The notes: generated by a model from the letters alone, not told the origin. A stretch of DNA of 64,000 nt from Gracilimonas tropica DSM 19535 (GCF_000375425.1 NZ_AQXG01000004.1:165652-229651); one strand, 5' to 3'; positions 31,790 to 42,440 are shown, counted from the first letter of the stretch. A program made the numbers and translations.

Positions 31790-33250
31790 TTAGAGTTCAA
31801 ATGCGATGTATTGTTCCACATTATTTCTATAAACGGTTAGCAATACAACTTCATTATCATTTTCTTCAATGGCTGAATAAAATTCATTAACTGTAGAGAT
31901 TTTTTTTCTTTGCACAGAGGTTATGACATCACCTCTTCTTAAACCTCTTTCGTAAGCATTGCTACTTTGTTGAACTTCTGTAACCACAATTCCTTCCAAA
32001 TCATTCGGAGCGTTTAACTGTCTTCGTATATCTGAATTAAGTTCTTGTAAGTCAAAACCTAACCGCTCTTTTAATTCCTGACTGTTCTGAGGAACTGCCT
32101 GTGCAATTGATTCTGCTCTTTTCCCTAATGTTACTTCAACTTCCATATTTTCATCATCTCTGATAATACCTAATGTTACGTTATCATCGGGTTTGAAAGC
32201 CGCTATTTGTGTCCTGAAGCTATCCCAATTTCTGATCTTCTCATCATTTAAAGAAATGATGATATCATCTTCTTTGAGTCCGGCTTTATCTGCTGGACTA
32301 TCTTCTTCAACGTTTCCAACTATGATACCGCGTACATTATCTAAACCTAATGCACGAGCCAGTGTTTGATCAACTTCCCCTTTGTAAGTAATGCCTAAAT
32401 AGCCACGTGAAACTTCACCGTCGTCAATCAGGTCGTCCATAATTCTCTTAGCGAGATTGATAGGAATGGCAAATCCAATGCCGTCATTTCCTCCGGAGCG
32501 GGATGCTATGGCAGAATTAATGCCTACTAATTGCCCATTTACATCAATAAGTGCTCCTCCGGAATTCCCGGGGTTGATGGCTGCATCGGTTTGGATATAA
32601 TCTCCATAAAAAGTCAAATTATTTAAAGACCGGCCCCTCGCGCTCACAATCCCAAAAGAGACCGTGTGAGCCAGGTCTTCGGAAAGCGGGCTTCCAATAG
32701 CCAATACCAAGGAACCGACTTTCAGTTCATCACTGTTGCCCATTTCAACAACCGGAAGGTCATCCACATCGATCTGTAACACAGCAATGTCTGTTTGTGG
32801 GTCACTTCCAATGACCTCAGCGCTTACCTCATCTCCGCTCATCAACCGAACCTGAATTTCATCAGCTTCCTCGATCACGTGATTGTTAGTAAGAATATAT
32901 CCTTCATCAGAAACGATCACTCCGGACCCAAGTCCGCGCTGCACACGCTCGCGGGTTTCACCTTCTCCCCGTGGGTTTCCAAAAAAACGGGCAAAAGGGT
33001 CAATCACCCTGACTTCCTGCGTGCGTTTTGTTGTAATGGTTACAACCGAGGGGTTCGTTTTCTCGGCTATATCTACGATTGCATCATTAAAATCTTTTAG
33101 AGAAGAAACGGGCCGGGCTTCCGCCGAAGTAACTTCCGTATCATAATTAGGGAGTGAAACATTTTCTTTATTGGTTGTGGCAAAATTTAAACCAAGCAGT
33201 ACCAACAAAGCTGCAGCCACCCCAAAAGTGTTTTTCACGAAGGTATTCAT
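31790..33250 (-). CDS. degP: HtrA/DegP-family periplasmic serine protease
   Basis: Envelope quality-control protease of 486 residues. A membrane-spanning signal segment (residues ~8-25) is followed by a trypsin-like domain with catalytic H124 (TNNHV), D154 (TDIAVLQI) and S230 (NPGNSGGALID), then two PDZ domains (about 285-375 and 395-480). It therefore has the complete DegP/DegQ plan. The flanking Hsp20 gene on the same strand and ClpB nearby suggest a protein-folding stress neighbourhood. Confidence 0.94.
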   Translation of the reverse strand: MNTFVKNTFGVAAALLVLLGLNFATTNKENVSLPNYDTEVTSAEARPVSSLKDFNDAIVDIAEKTNPSVVTITTKRTQEVRVIDPFARFFGNPRGEGETRERVQRGLGSGVIVSDEGYILTNNHVIEEADEIQVRLMSGDEVSAEVIGSDPQTDIAVLQIDVDDLPVVEMGNSDELKVGSLVLAIGSPLSEDLAHTVSFGIVSARGRSLNNLTFYGDYIQTDAAINPGNSGGALIDVNGQLVGINSAIASRSGGNDGIGFAIPINLAKRIMDDLIDDGEVSRGYLGITYKGEVDQTLARALGLDNVRGIIVGNVEEDSPADKAGLKEDDIIISLNDEKIRNWDSFRTQIAAFKPDDNVTLGIIRDDENMEVEVTLGKRAESIAQAVPQNSQELKERLGFDLQELNSDIRRQLNAPNDLEGIVVTEVQQSSNAYERGLRRGDVITSVQRKKISTVNEFYSAIEENDNEVVLLTVYRNNVEQYIAFEL

Positions 33251-33347
33251 TTGAGTTCCTTTTAATTCTTATTTCTAATTCGAATTAACAACGCATCAAC
33301 TTTCCAAAATTGTGCAGGCTAAATATTTCTTTACAAACAGTAAAAAG

Positions 33348-33373
33348 CCGGGGCTGCGATCAAGCAACCCCGG
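33348..33373 (-). terminator. Terminator after the second Hsp20 gene
   Basis: CCGGGG (33348-33353) pairs with CCCCGG (33368-33373), with an inner TGC/GCA pairing. On the minus strand it is followed by CTTTTTA, 24 bases beyond the Hsp20 stop codon. Confidence 0.78.
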
Positions 33374-33396
33374 TTCCCTTAACCTAATGGATCAAG

Positions 33397-33825
33397 CTAT
33401 GCAATCTTGATCTGCTTCTTAACCTTTTCTTCGCTTTTATTAATGGTGATATCCAACACACCATTTTCATATTTTGCTTCAATACTGCTTTCGTCGATAT
33501 TGTCTGGCAGTTGGAAAGAACGGCTGAATGTGCCAAAACCTGATTCTAAACGATGATAGTTTTTTCCTTCATCTTCTTTCTCAAACTTACGCTCACCGCT
33601 AATGGTCAAGCGACCATCATCCAGATCAACGCTGATGTCTTCTTTCTTCATGCCCGGTAAAGCAACTGATATCTCGAAACTGTTTTCAGTCTCTGATATA
33701 TCAACGCTGGGCACAAAAGAATCTTTTTTATACCTGATTGAATCATTAAAAAATTCATCAAGGATGTCACTGAATCTTTTGCTGTGAAGATCTACATTTG
33801 GTCGTGTATAGTTGATAAGTGCCAT
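33397..33825 (-). CDS. Small heat shock protein, Hsp20 family (second copy)
   Basis: Holdase chaperone of 142 residues with a full alpha-crystallin domain: FEISVALPGMKKEDISVDLD, LTISGERKFE, and ENGVLDITINK near the end. The N-terminus (YTRPNVDLHSKRFSDILDEF) is typical of Bacteroidota Hsp20 proteins. It differs clearly from the copy at 10212-10667, so the two are not a recent duplication. It has its own terminator. Confidence 0.94.
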   Translation of the reverse strand: MALINYTRPNVDLHSKRFSDILDEFFNDSIRYKKDSFVPSVDISETENSFEISVALPGMKKEDISVDLDDGRLTISGERKFEKEDEGKNYHRLESGFGTFSRSFQLPDNIDESSIEAKYENGVLDITINKSEEKVKKQIKIA

Positions 33826-33886
33826 AATGAACTTCGTTATTTGTTAGAGTTTTTATCATTAATTTAGTTCATTAGTTGCAAGGTAT

Positions 33887-34057
33887 ATGCCAACTCTGTT
33901 AGTCGGTCTTTTTCTGACAGAGGGACAAAATGAAACTGCTGAAATTTCAGATGGGCTTGAGGTTGTAGCAATGTTGACAGCTCCAAAAGGCAGGACTGTC
34001 AGAAGCACAACCATGATGGCAGGAATCGGTTCGGGTTATGAAGAATGCCGGAGGTGA
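33887..34057 (+). CDS. Possible small ORF, 56 residues
   Basis: An open frame starts at ATG 33887 with AAGG three bases upstream, and ends at TGA 34055-34057 inside the next hairpin. It codes for a hydrophobic start (MPTLLVGLFL) and a basic C-terminus (GSGYEECRR). I recognise no family. It lies in the only long spacer between the Hsp20 and DAHP synthase genes and has weak coding character, so it may be spurious or a gene remnant. Nothing else in the 301-base spacer looks coding. Confidence 0.2.
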   Translation: MPTLLVGLFLTEGQNETAEISDGLEVVAMLTAPKGRTVRSTTMMAGIGSGYEECRR

Positions 34058-34107
34058 AATCAGGAATTATTGTTGTTCAATGGTTTGAAGCAACTAATTC
34101 CTGATTT
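34057..34107. terminator. Hairpin downstream of DAHP synthase
   Basis: AAATCAGGAATTA (34057-34069) and TAATTCCTGATTT (34095-34107) pair perfectly over 13 bases, with extra GTTG/CAAC pairing inside. It lies 20 bases beyond the DAHP synthase stop codon (minus strand). T-rich sequence follows on the plus side. Confidence 0.65.
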
Positions 34108-34126
34108 TTAATTATTGGTCTTATTT

Positions 34127-35485
34127 TTACAAATAGCTCTTTTTCCACTCCCGGGCAACCAGAAAAGCCATTTCAAGACTTTGCTCATAATTCAAACGGG
34201 GATCGCAAAAGGTCTCATAATTTCGGTTCAAGCCTTTTTCATCCAAACCGTTGGCCCCGCCTACACATTCTGTGACATTATCGCCGGTCAATTCAAGATG
34301 AACTCCGCCAAGGTAACTCCCCTCGGCACGGTGGATAGCAAAAGCTGACCTTACTTCACTGAGAATATCGTCAAAATTTCTTGTTTTAATACCTCCATCC
34401 GTGTTAAAGGTATTGCCGTGCATTGGATCTGAGCTCCAAACTACCGGAAAGCCTTCCCGGCGAACAGCCCGAATCAACTCCGGCAGATCATCTTCGATCA
34501 CATTTTTACCAAAACGGGTGATTAAAACGATCTTGCCAGCCTCATGATTTGGATTCAGCGTTTCGATCAGCTTCAGAGTCTCATCAATATTGAATGGAGG
34601 CCCAACCTTTATGCCAACAGGATTATTGATTCCACGAAAATACTCAACATGGGCTCCATCAAGTTCACGAGTTCTGTTTCCAAGCCAAACCATATGTGCA
34701 CTTAAATTAAAATGTCCGGGTTTTCGGGGAACCGGCCTGGTTTGTGCCGAATCGTAATACAAGTTCAAAGCCTCGTGGGAGGTGTAAAAATCCACTTTTT
34801 GAAGGGTTGAAAAAGTATCCGGAGCGATGGATTCTACAAACCTAACGGCTTTGGTAATAGACTTAACCATATCTTCATACTCAGCGTAATACTCATTATT
34901 TTGCATGAAATCGAGCTCCCACTGTTCCGGGTGATGCAAATCGGCAAAGCCCTCATCTGCTAAAGCACGCAAAAAATTGAGTGTCAATCCGGCTTTGTGA
35001 TATCCTTCCAAAAGGCGTTCCGGGTCGGGCGTACGTACTCCCGATTCTGATTCATAACCGTTAATGAGGTCTCCCCGGTAATTATGAATTTCCTTACCGT
35101 TCACGGTTTCGAAGTCGCTGGATCGAGGTTTGGCATATTGCCCCGCGATTCTTCCAACACGCACCACCGGCACTCCCATCTCGTGAATAAGAATGAAACT
35201 GGTTTGCAGTAACACCTTCACCATGTTTACGATCTTGGGTGCTTTAGTAGCATCAAAGCTTTCGGCACAATCGCCGCCTTGCAACAGAAATGATTTTCCG
35301 GCAGCCACATCTGCCAGCTTATTTTTAAGTGCGTCAATTTCCCATGAGGTCACCAGTGGAGGCAAGCCTTTGAGCGTTTCAAAAGCCTCTTCAAGTTTTT
35401 GCTGATCCGGATATTCGGGAAGCTGTTTTACAGGTTTTTGTTTCCAGGAAGTGGGATTCCAGTTTTTGTTTGCTACTTCTTGCAT
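34127..35485 (-). CDS. Class II DAHP synthase
   Basis: First enzyme of the shikimate pathway: condenses PEP and erythrose-4-phosphate. The class II (plant-type) sequence has 452 residues. Visible marks are NWNPTSWKQKPVKQLPEYPD at the N-terminus, LLQGGDCAESF, RVGRIAGQYAKPRSS, the SHEALNLYYD segment and VWSSDPMHGNTF. It is unrelated in sequence to the E. coli AroF/G/H type. It is monocistronic. Confidence 0.95.
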   Translation of the reverse strand: MQEVANKNWNPTSWKQKPVKQLPEYPDQQKLEEAFETLKGLPPLVTSWEIDALKNKLADVAAGKSFLLQGGDCAESFDATKAPKIVNMVKVLLQTSFILIHEMGVPVVRVGRIAGQYAKPRSSDFETVNGKEIHNYRGDLINGYESESGVRTPDPERLLEGYHKAGLTLNFLRALADEGFADLHHPEQWELDFMQNNEYYAEYEDMVKSITKAVRFVESIAPDTFSTLQKVDFYTSHEALNLYYDSAQTRPVPRKPGHFNLSAHMVWLGNRTRELDGAHVEYFRGINNPVGIKVGPPFNIDETLKLIETLNPNHEAGKIVLITRFGKNVIEDDLPELIRAVRREGFPVVWSSDPMHGNTFNTDGGIKTRNFDDILSEVRSAFAIHRAEGSYLGGVHLELTGDNVTECVGGANGLDEKGLNRNYETFCDPRLNYEQSLEMAFLVAREWKKSYL

Positions 35486-35602
35486 AAAAATATTTTCTGA
35501 GTGAGGTCTAAAACTATCGGTTTTTCACAGCTTATGCTGAAATTTCTTGGACATTGTTAACATTTATAAAATATATTTAGTCTCAAACTTAAAGTTAATG
35601 AT

Positions 35603-36904
35603 ATGTTAGAAACGAAGCCGCGCATTTTAGTTGTGGATGATCATCCTGCTCTGGTAACACTTACAAGGCATAAATTAATTCAAAAGGGGTATGAGGTACT
35701 GACCGCTCAGAATGGCGAAGACGGATTAGAACTCGCCAAAAAAGAATATCCAGACCTGATCCTAAGCGATGTTGACATGCCACTTATGGACGGATTCGAA
35801 TTTTGTGCGGCCGTCAAAGATCATGAGCGGCTGTATAAGATCCCGTTCATCCTGATCACTTCTATGGCCACCACCGAGCATATCATGAAAGGAATTGAAT
35901 CGGGAGCCAACAACTACCTCACCAAGCCCTTTGATGATGAAACGTTGTTTTCAAAAATTGAAGAGCTGCTTCAAAATCCACCGCTACCGAAGAAGGATGC
36001 TGAAAGTGTAGAGGTTGTTATTGAAGGAAAAGAGTATCAGGTACAAGCTGATTATACTCACCTGATCAACCTGCTTATTTCTACCTATAAAAATACCCTG
36101 GAGCAGAATCATCAGCTTAGTAAAATGCAATCGGGATTGAATGCAGTAAACAAGGAACTGGAGATCACTAAAAAAGAACATGAGGAATTGATCCATAACA
36201 TCTTTCCGGAAAAGGTAGCAGAAAACCTGCTTGCATATGGTAATGTCAACCCCGAGCGATATCAGGATTCCACAGTCATGTTCACTGACTTTGCCGGTTT
36301 CACTAAAGTGGTGCCGGAGCTTAGTCCTGAAAAACTTATTAAAAGCCTCAGTTACTATTTTGATGAGTTCGATGAGATCACTGCCCGGCACAATTTGATC
36401 AAAATAAAAACCATCGGCGACAGCTACATGGCCGCGGGTGGCCTCCCCGAACGCAACGCCTCACATCCCGTAGATGCTATTCTGGCCGCACTTAAGATCA
36501 GAAATTTTGTCAAATCGGCAGCTGAAAATAAGAATACAGACATTCCTTACTTACCTATTCGAATTGGTATTCACACCGGAAAAGCCGTAGTTGGAGTGAT
36601 CGGGAAAAGTCGTTTTGCATATGACATTTGGGGCGAAACCGTGAACCTTGCAGCCCGCCTCGAATTCCATTCTGAAGATAATGGTATTAACATCTCTGAA
36701 ACTACATACAACCGTGTAAAAGACTTCTTTGAATTTAAAGACCGGGGTAAAGTGAAAACCAAGAACATCGGGGAGATCCCCATGTATTTTGTAGAACGCA
36801 TAAAAACTGAATTTTCAGATGATGACGCCGGTATCATCCCTAACCGATTCTTCATAAAAGAATTCAATGACCTGATTCGGCGTTCGGAAGAATCGTCTGA
36901 CTAA
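35603..36904 (+). CDS. Response regulator with class III adenylate cyclase output
   Basis: Protein of 433 residues that links phosphotransfer to cyclic nucleotide synthesis. The receiver domain (residues 6-125) has phospho-acceptor D56. A helical linker (about 150-215) leads to a class III cyclase domain (223-390) with metal aspartates D229 (MFTDFAGF) and D273 (TIGDSYM), plus N348 and R352. Substrate-defining residues K269 and D341 (YDIWGE) point to ATP rather than GTP. No kinase is adjacent, so the input is unknown. Confidence 0.92.
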   Translation: MLETKPRILVVDDHPALVTLTRHKLIQKGYEVLTAQNGEDGLELAKKEYPDLILSDVDMPLMDGFEFCAAVKDHERLYKIPFILITSMATTEHIMKGIESGANNYLTKPFDDETLFSKIEELLQNPPLPKKDAESVEVVIEGKEYQVQADYTHLINLLISTYKNTLEQNHQLSKMQSGLNAVNKELEITKKEHEELIHNIFPEKVAENLLAYGNVNPERYQDSTVMFTDFAGFTKVVPELSPEKLIKSLSYYFDEFDEITARHNLIKIKTIGDSYMAAGGLPERNASHPVDAILAALKIRNFVKSAAENKNTDIPYLPIRIGIHTGKAVVGVIGKSRFAYDIWGETVNLAARLEFHSEDNGINISETTYNRVKDFFEFKDRGKVKTKNIGEIPMYFVERIKTEFSDDDAGIIPNRFFIKEFNDLIRRSEESSD

Positions 36905-37001
36905 GATTTTTGAGGTCAATAAATTGACCGGAAGGAATGAAGCTTTTCCCGCTTCTGTTTTGTATTTTTCGTAGTTCTGAAATCTTAAAATACAAGCAGC
37001 T

Positions 37002-39842
37002 TTGCAGCACAACATTGTAGTACGCGGTGCCCGCGAACACAACCTCAAAAATATTGACATTGATATCCCCCGAAACGAACTGGTGGTCATCACCGGACTT
37101 TCCGGTTCAGGAAAGTCTTCCCTGGCTTTTGATACCATCTACGCCGAAGGACAACGCCGGTTTTTAGAATCTTTGTCTGCTTACGCCCGCCAGTTCCTCG
37201 GAATGATGGAGCGCCCTGCTGTTGATTTTATAGACGGACTATCTCCTGTCATATCCATCGATCAAAAAACCACCAACCGAAATCCACGTTCTACGGTGGG
37301 AACTGTAACGGAGATATACGATTTCCTTCGACTGTTATATGCCAGAGTCGGTATTCCTTATTCCTACAAAACCGGTAACAAAATGGCTAAACAGTCGGCT
37401 GATCAGGTCGTTGCATCAGTAATGGATATGCCGGAAGGAACCAAAGCGTATTGCCTGGCGCCGGTAGTAAGAGGACGAAAAGGCCACTATCGGGAATTAT
37501 TCGAGCAAACAATCAAACAAGGCTTTGTTCAGGCTCGCATTGATGGCGAATTTCAGGATCTGGAAGACGACATGAAGCTGGATCGCTATAAAACGCATAA
37601 TATTGAAATTGTAGTTGACCGTTTTGTGATCTCCCCAAAAAGTGAAAAACGGATCGCCGACAGCATCCGTCTGGCTTTGGAAATGGCCGATGGCAATGTG
37701 ATCCTGGCCGTTAAAGATGGTGAAGAGGTAAAAGACAAACTCTATTCCCAGAATCTGTTCGATCCGGAAAGTGGTTTAGCCTATGAAGATCCCGCACCAA
37801 ATCTTTTCTCATTCAATTCACCATATGGAAGCTGCAAAAAATGCGAGGGGCTGGGATACACCTATGATGTGAGCTGGGATCTGTTGGTACCCAACAAAGA
37901 ACAAAGCATTTCGGAAGGCGGAATCCGATTTTTAGGTGCACCTCGGGATATTTTTGTCTTCAAGCAACTCAAAGCGATCCTCGATACGTTTGATGTAGAT
38001 TTTGATACCCCAATCAAAGATTTCCCTGAAGAACTCACCGATGTACTTATGAATGGCAGCGGGGATAAGAAATATTCTGTCAGCTACGACTTCAAAGATA
38101 ATTCCGTTACCTACAAACACAAGTTTGAAGGACTTCGGAATACCATCATAGATCAATATCACAACAGTAAATCCAACAAGCAGCGCGATAAAGCAAAAGC
38201 ATTTATGGACCGGATAACCTGTCCTGAGTGCGAAGGTGGCCGACTCAATAAAGAAGCTCTCTCCTACAAGATCGATGAGTACAACATTCACGATCTCGTG
38301 CAAATGGATATCAAAGAACTTCGGGATACACTGTACGGAATTAATCTTACCGAAAGGCAACAAACCATCGGAAATCAGGTGCTCAAAGAAATTCGTGACC
38401 GCCTTGATTTCCTGCTAAATGTCGGGTTGAATTATTTGTCTTTAGACCGTGAAGCTCAGACTTTGAGTGGAGGTGAAGCACAGCGTATTCGTTTAGCCAC
38501 TCAAATTGGAACGCAGCTGGTGGGCGTTCTTTACATTTTAGATGAGCCGAGTATCGGGCTTCATCAACGGGATAATATAAAACTCATTAAATCACTTGAA
38601 ACACTCCGCGATCTGGGTAATTCAGTACTTGTGGTGGAACATGATCGTGAAACCATAGAACATGCTGATTTTGTTGTAGATCTCGGACCCGGAGCTGGAG
38701 TAAATGGAGGTCATATTGTTACTGCCGGAAAGCCGAATGAACTGGATCCCAAATCTGATACGGCTAAATTCCTGAATGATGAAGAAGTTATTGCTATTCC
38801 AGAAAAGCGCCGAAATGGCAACAAGAAGTCTATTTCTATAACCAATGCCCGCGGACATAATCTCAAGAATCAAGATCTCGATGTACCGCTTGGCAGGTTT
38901 ATTTGCGTAACCGGTGTTAGCGGCAGCGGGAAAAGTTCACTTGTCAACCAGACACTGGTACCGATCTTATCCAACCATTTTTACAAATCCAAAACTGTTC
39001 CCCTGCCCTACGATTCCGTTGAAGGCCTCGACAATGTGGATAAGATTATTTCTATTGACCAATCCCCTATTGGCCGAACACCCCGTTCCAATCCCGGTAC
39101 ATATACCAAGGTTTTCGATCATATTCGCAGACTTTTTGCCGAACTTCCAGAATCCAAGATCAGGGGATACGATCAGGGACGTTTTTCATTCAATGTAAAG
39201 GGCGGACGCTGCGAAGAATGTAACGGGGACGGGGTTAGAAAGATCGAAATGAATTTCCTGCCGGATGTATATGTGACCTGCGAAACCTGTAACGGCAAGC
39301 GTTACAATCGCGAAACTTTAGAGATCTATTATAAAGGAAAAAATATTTCAGATGTGCTTCAAATGCCGATCAAAGAAGCTGCTGAATTTTTTGATGCCCA
39401 ACCGGCTATAAGCAGAAAATTAGACACACTCGTCGATGTCGGACTTGGTTATCTCACACTGGGGCAGTCATCAACCACACTTTCCGGCGGGGAAGCTCAA
39501 CGGATAAAACTGGCCCGCGAATTATCTAAAGTTGGCACCGGAGATACGCTTTATGTAATGGATGAACCAACCACCGGCCTTCATTTTCAAGATGTAAGAA
39601 TGCTGGTTACCGTAATTCAGCGACTGGTTGAAAAAGGGAACACGGTTATTGTGATCGAACACAACCTTGATCTCATTAAAGCCGCTGACTGGATCATAGA
39701 TATGGGGCCTGAAGGCGGCCGCGGGGGTGGCGAGATCATAGCACAAGGAACACCTGAAGAGGTTGCAGACACCGATGATTCTGAAACCGGAAAATTCTTA
39801 AAAGAAGAATTCGATCGACTGAAGAAAGTGCCTGTTTCGTGA
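37002..39842 (+). CDS. uvrA: UvrA, excinuclease ABC subunit A
   Basis: Damage-recognition ATPase of nucleotide excision repair, 946 residues. Two ABC modules are visible ([23 protein letters not shown], later [15 protein letters not shown]), with signatures [13 protein letters not shown] and [13 protein letters not shown]. Two zinc fingers (CxxC...CPEC and CEECNGDGV...CETCNGKR) complete the fold. The frame opens with a TTG codon (TTG CAG CAC AAC); no ATG is placed suitably upstream, so TTG is the best start. Confidence 0.96.
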   Translation: MQHNIVVRGAREHNLKNIDIDIPRNELVVITGLSGSGKSSLAFDTIYAEGQRRFLESLSAYARQFLGMMERPAVDFIDGLSPVISIDQKTTNRNPRSTVGTVTEIYDFLRLLYARVGIPYSYKTGNKMAKQSADQVVASVMDMPEGTKAYCLAPVVRGRKGHYRELFEQTIKQGFVQARIDGEFQDLEDDMKLDRYKTHNIEIVVDRFVISPKSEKRIADSIRLALEMADGNVILAVKDGEEVKDKLYSQNLFDPESGLAYEDPAPNLFSFNSPYGSCKKCEGLGYTYDVSWDLLVPNKEQSISEGGIRFLGAPRDIFVFKQLKAILDTFDVDFDTPIKDFPEELTDVLMNGSGDKKYSVSYDFKDNSVTYKHKFEGLRNTIIDQYHNSKSNKQRDKAKAFMDRITCPECEGGRLNKEALSYKIDEYNIHDLVQMDIKELRDTLYGINLTERQQTIGNQVLKEIRDRLDFLLNVGLNYLSLDREAQTLSGGEAQRIRLATQIGTQLVGVLYILDEPSIGLHQRDNIKLIKSLETLRDLGNSVLVVEHDRETIEHADFVVDLGPGAGVNGGHIVTAGKPNELDPKSDTAKFLNDEEVIAIPEKRRNGNKKSISITNARGHNLKNQDLDVPLGRFICVTGVSGSGKSSLVNQTLVPILSNHFYKSKTVPLPYDSVEGLDNVDKIISIDQSPIGRTPRSNPGTYTKVFDHIRRLFAELPESKIRGYDQGRFSFNVKGGRCEECNGDGVRKIEMNFLPDVYVTCETCNGKRYNRETLEIYYKGKNISDVLQMPIKEAAEFFDAQPAISRKLDTLVDVGLGYLTLGQSSTTLSGGEAQRIKLARELSKVGTGDTLYVMDEPTTGLHFQDVRMLVTVIQRLVEKGNTVIVIEHNLDLIKAADWIIDMGPEGGRGGGEIIAQGTPEEVADTDDSETGKFLKEEFDRLKKVPVS

Positions 39843-39875
39843 TCATATACCTTGTAAAACTAATGGCCCTTAGTT

Positions 39876-39920
39876 GATGATAATAAGAAGAAAATAGCAC
39901 CTGAAGTCCTTCTTATCATC
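39876..39920. terminator. Hairpin downstream of uvrA
   Basis: GATGATAATAAGAAG (39876-39890) pairs with CTTCTTATCATC (39909-39920) with a 3-base bulge and an 18-base loop. It lies 34 bases after the uvrA stop codon. It has no strong T run directly after the stem, so termination is likely but unproven. Confidence 0.5.
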
Positions 39921-39997
39921 ATTAAGAGTTGCTAAGCTTTTTTGTTTATTAGCCCCTTCAAATTATATTCTTTGAGTAAATCATTCAGGCACATTCT

Positions 39998-41815
39998 ATG
40001 GGGAAGTTAGCTTTTAAAGGATATTGTTTATCATTCTTTTGTTTTTTTATTGGCTTAAGTTCTAATATTACTTTTGCTCAATCCGGCAGCCACCAACATA
40101 TTTCATTCATCGATTCGGTCAACGGCTTTTCTTTTCAATATGTGACAACCAATCCAAATGAAGCAAGGCTAAGCCTTAATAAAGCTCTGGCTTTGTCAGA
40201 TTCCCTGGATTATAAACAAGGTATGGCACGATCCCTTGAGCAACTTTCATGGGCTTCGAGTTACCTGGGGGAATGGGATGAAAGTGTAGAACAACGTATC
40301 CGCTCAATACGATTGTATGAAGAGTTGAATTTAATGCTAAATGCAGGATACGGATATGCAGAATTGGCCTGGGCCGTTCGGCGAAGAAGCCATGAGAGAG
40401 CCGAATATTTCATGAAACAAGGATTTGCTATTCTTAAGGAATTTCCGCGATCTACTGAACTTGCCAATGCCTTCAATAATTATGGGATCATTAAACTAGA
40501 GCAGGCTCAAACTGACAGTGCGATTTATTTTATTGAAAAGTCGTTGGAGATCAAAGAAGCCAATAGAGACACCCTGGGCATTGCTTACTCGTATGGCTAT
40601 TTGGGCTCGGCATTCCAGGAAATGGAAGATTACGACCAAGCTATTGCCTACCTCAGAGATTCTTATGAATTAAAAAAAGTTATGAAAGACAGTTCCGGCA
40701 TGGCTATAGACCTGACCAACATTGCCGCAAATTATAACTTTCAGGGAGCTGTTGACCTTGCTGCCGGTTATTTTCGAAGATCTGCCCAAATGGCTAATTC
40801 CATCAACTACAGTCATCTGGAAGAACACAATTACAATTCCCTTGCGGATCTGTTCCAAAACCAGGCTCAATATGATTCGGCCTTGCACTACTTCAAACTA
40901 TATAACCAGGTCAAAGAGGAACGTATTGATGAAAGTACCGGTCAGCGTCTTGCAGAGTTGGAAGTCCAGTTTGAGACGGAGCAAAAAGAAAAAGAACTGG
41001 CAGTGCAGCGTGCCGAACTTGCATCAACCCAGTTACAGATCAGAAACAGAAACTGGATATTATCGGCTTTGGGTGGTTTGTTGGTATTTGGAGGCATTAT
41101 TACAACCATGGTGGTTCGGCAGCAAAAGATCAAACAGCGGGAGAACGAACTAAAGCTCAAACTGGCGGAAGCTGAAACACAGAATCGTATTCACCAGGAA
41201 AGAGAAAGGATCTCACGAGATCTTCATGATAATGTAGGGGCTCAGATCACCAGCCTGATCTCAGGTCTTGAGATTAGCAATTTGTACGTTAAAAAAAATA
41301 AGACGGAAGACGCCCTGAACCTCATCGAAACCCTGGATGCCAACGCAAGAGATGCCATGGGTGAATTGCGGGAAACCATTTGGTTGCTCAATAAAAACGA
41401 AATACCAATGGGAGATTTTATCGGTCATCTTAGAAATTACTTCAAGAAACATGAGGCTTCTTATGGAGGCCTCAAGATCGACATTACTAATTCTGTGCAT
41501 GAGGAAAAAACGTTAAATGCTCAGCAATCTCTCAACATGCTACGGATTATTCAGGAAGCTATAGCAAACTGTGTGAAATATGCAGAAGCCTCATTATTTA
41601 CCGTCAATTTCATTGAAGAAAATGGAACACTTTTACTTAAGTTATGTGATGATGGCCTGGGACTTAACAAACCGAGTTCCAACGAATCGTTATTGAATGG
41701 AAACGGGCTTTTGAACATGAAACGGAGAGCAGAAGAGCTGGAAGGGAAGCTTCATATTGATCAACATGGCAAAAATGGTTTTTCTATTCTTGTACAATTT
41801 CCATTAACGGCTTAA
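39998..41815 (+). CDS. TPR-containing membrane sensor histidine kinase
   Basis: Protein of 605 residues. A signal peptide (1-28) is followed by a periplasmic array of about five to six TPR-like repeats (50-310), a coiled coil, one membrane helix (353-373) and a HisKA_3 kinase core with phospho-acceptor H410 in ISRDLHDNVGAQITS. The ATPase domain has RIIQEAIANCVKYA (N box) and DDGLGLN (G box). This plan is common in Bacteroidota, usually with a LuxR or LytR regulator next to it; none is adjacent here. Confidence 0.92.
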   Translation: MGKLAFKGYCLSFFCFFIGLSSNITFAQSGSHQHISFIDSVNGFSFQYVTTNPNEARLSLNKALALSDSLDYKQGMARSLEQLSWASSYLGEWDESVEQRIRSIRLYEELNLMLNAGYGYAELAWAVRRRSHERAEYFMKQGFAILKEFPRSTELANAFNNYGIIKLEQAQTDSAIYFIEKSLEIKEANRDTLGIAYSYGYLGSAFQEMEDYDQAIAYLRDSYELKKVMKDSSGMAIDLTNIAANYNFQGAVDLAAGYFRRSAQMANSINYSHLEEHNYNSLADLFQNQAQYDSALHYFKLYNQVKEERIDESTGQRLAELEVQFETEQKEKELAVQRAELASTQLQIRNRNWILSALGGLLVFGGIITTMVVRQQKIKQRENELKLKLAEAETQNRIHQERERISRDLHDNVGAQITSLISGLEISNLYVKKNKTEDALNLIETLDANARDAMGELRETIWLLNKNEIPMGDFIGHLRNYFKKHEASYGGLKIDITNSVHEEKTLNAQQSLNMLRIIQEAIANCVKYAEASLFTVNFIEENGTLLLKLCDDGLGLNKPSSNESLLNGNGLLNMKRRAEELEGKLHIDQHGKNGFSILVQFPLTA

Positions 41816-41885
41816 AAAAAACAGGAATTGTTGAATAAATTTTTAGTTCACAATTAAGCTTCAGTTGGTTATCTTTTCAACCTTG

Positions 41886-42440
41886 ATGAAAATCTTTCGC
41901 ACACATATCATTCAGAATCTAAGTGCTTGCCTGTTATTGGCAGGGATGTTTTTCTATTTTCTAAAGCCAGCATCTTCCAATACTGATGACGATGCTTTTG
42001 CCAGTTGGTTAAAAACAAACCTCAAAACCGGCAACAATGCGGAAGTTATAGATCAAATTCAGCAACTTTCCCATTCCGGCAGTGAGATCGAATCGGTTAT
42101 CCGAAAAGCCTCTTCACTTGTAAAAAATCACGCTGATGATTTTACGCTTCCTGTAGCTCAGGACGATCAGGACGAGAATGAAGTTTTTCAGGTTCTTCTG
42201 AAGGAATGGAATGATTTTCAAAATTCAGCTTCGGGAATGGGTAAGGCGGTCATCATAAAACAGGCCCAGCCTTACACGGTTTTACCTATCGATGGAATTG
42301 CATTTGCTTCCAAAGCTTTTAAAAAACAATTCTCTGAATTAGCTTCTCCGGAGATTAGTGAGATCTTTTTTATAAGACCGCCAGCTGTAAGTTACCATAT
42401 CTCGCCTTTGACAGGAGGAACGGCCATAGGAGCCCCTTAG
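41886..42440 (+). CDS. Exported protein of unknown function
   Basis: Protein of about 184 residues that I do not recognise. The N-terminus (ACLLLAGMFFYFL) is hydrophobic, so it is probably exported or anchored, with the remainder outside the cytoplasm. It has a helical middle (IDQIQQLSHSGSEIESVIRKASSLV) and ends GGTAIGAP. A TTG-start extension to 41865 exists, but the ATG at 41886 (MKIFRTHI) is preferred. It begins 70 bases after the TPR kinase and may share its transcript. Confidence 0.65.
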   Translation: MKIFRTHIIQNLSACLLLAGMFFYFLKPASSNTDDDAFASWLKTNLKTGNNAEVIDQIQQLSHSGSEIESVIRKASSLVKNHADDFTLPVAQDDQDENEVFQVLLKEWNDFQNSASGMGKAVIIKQAQPYTVLPIDGIAFASKAFKKQFSELASPEISEIFFIRPPAVSYHISPLTGGTAIGAP

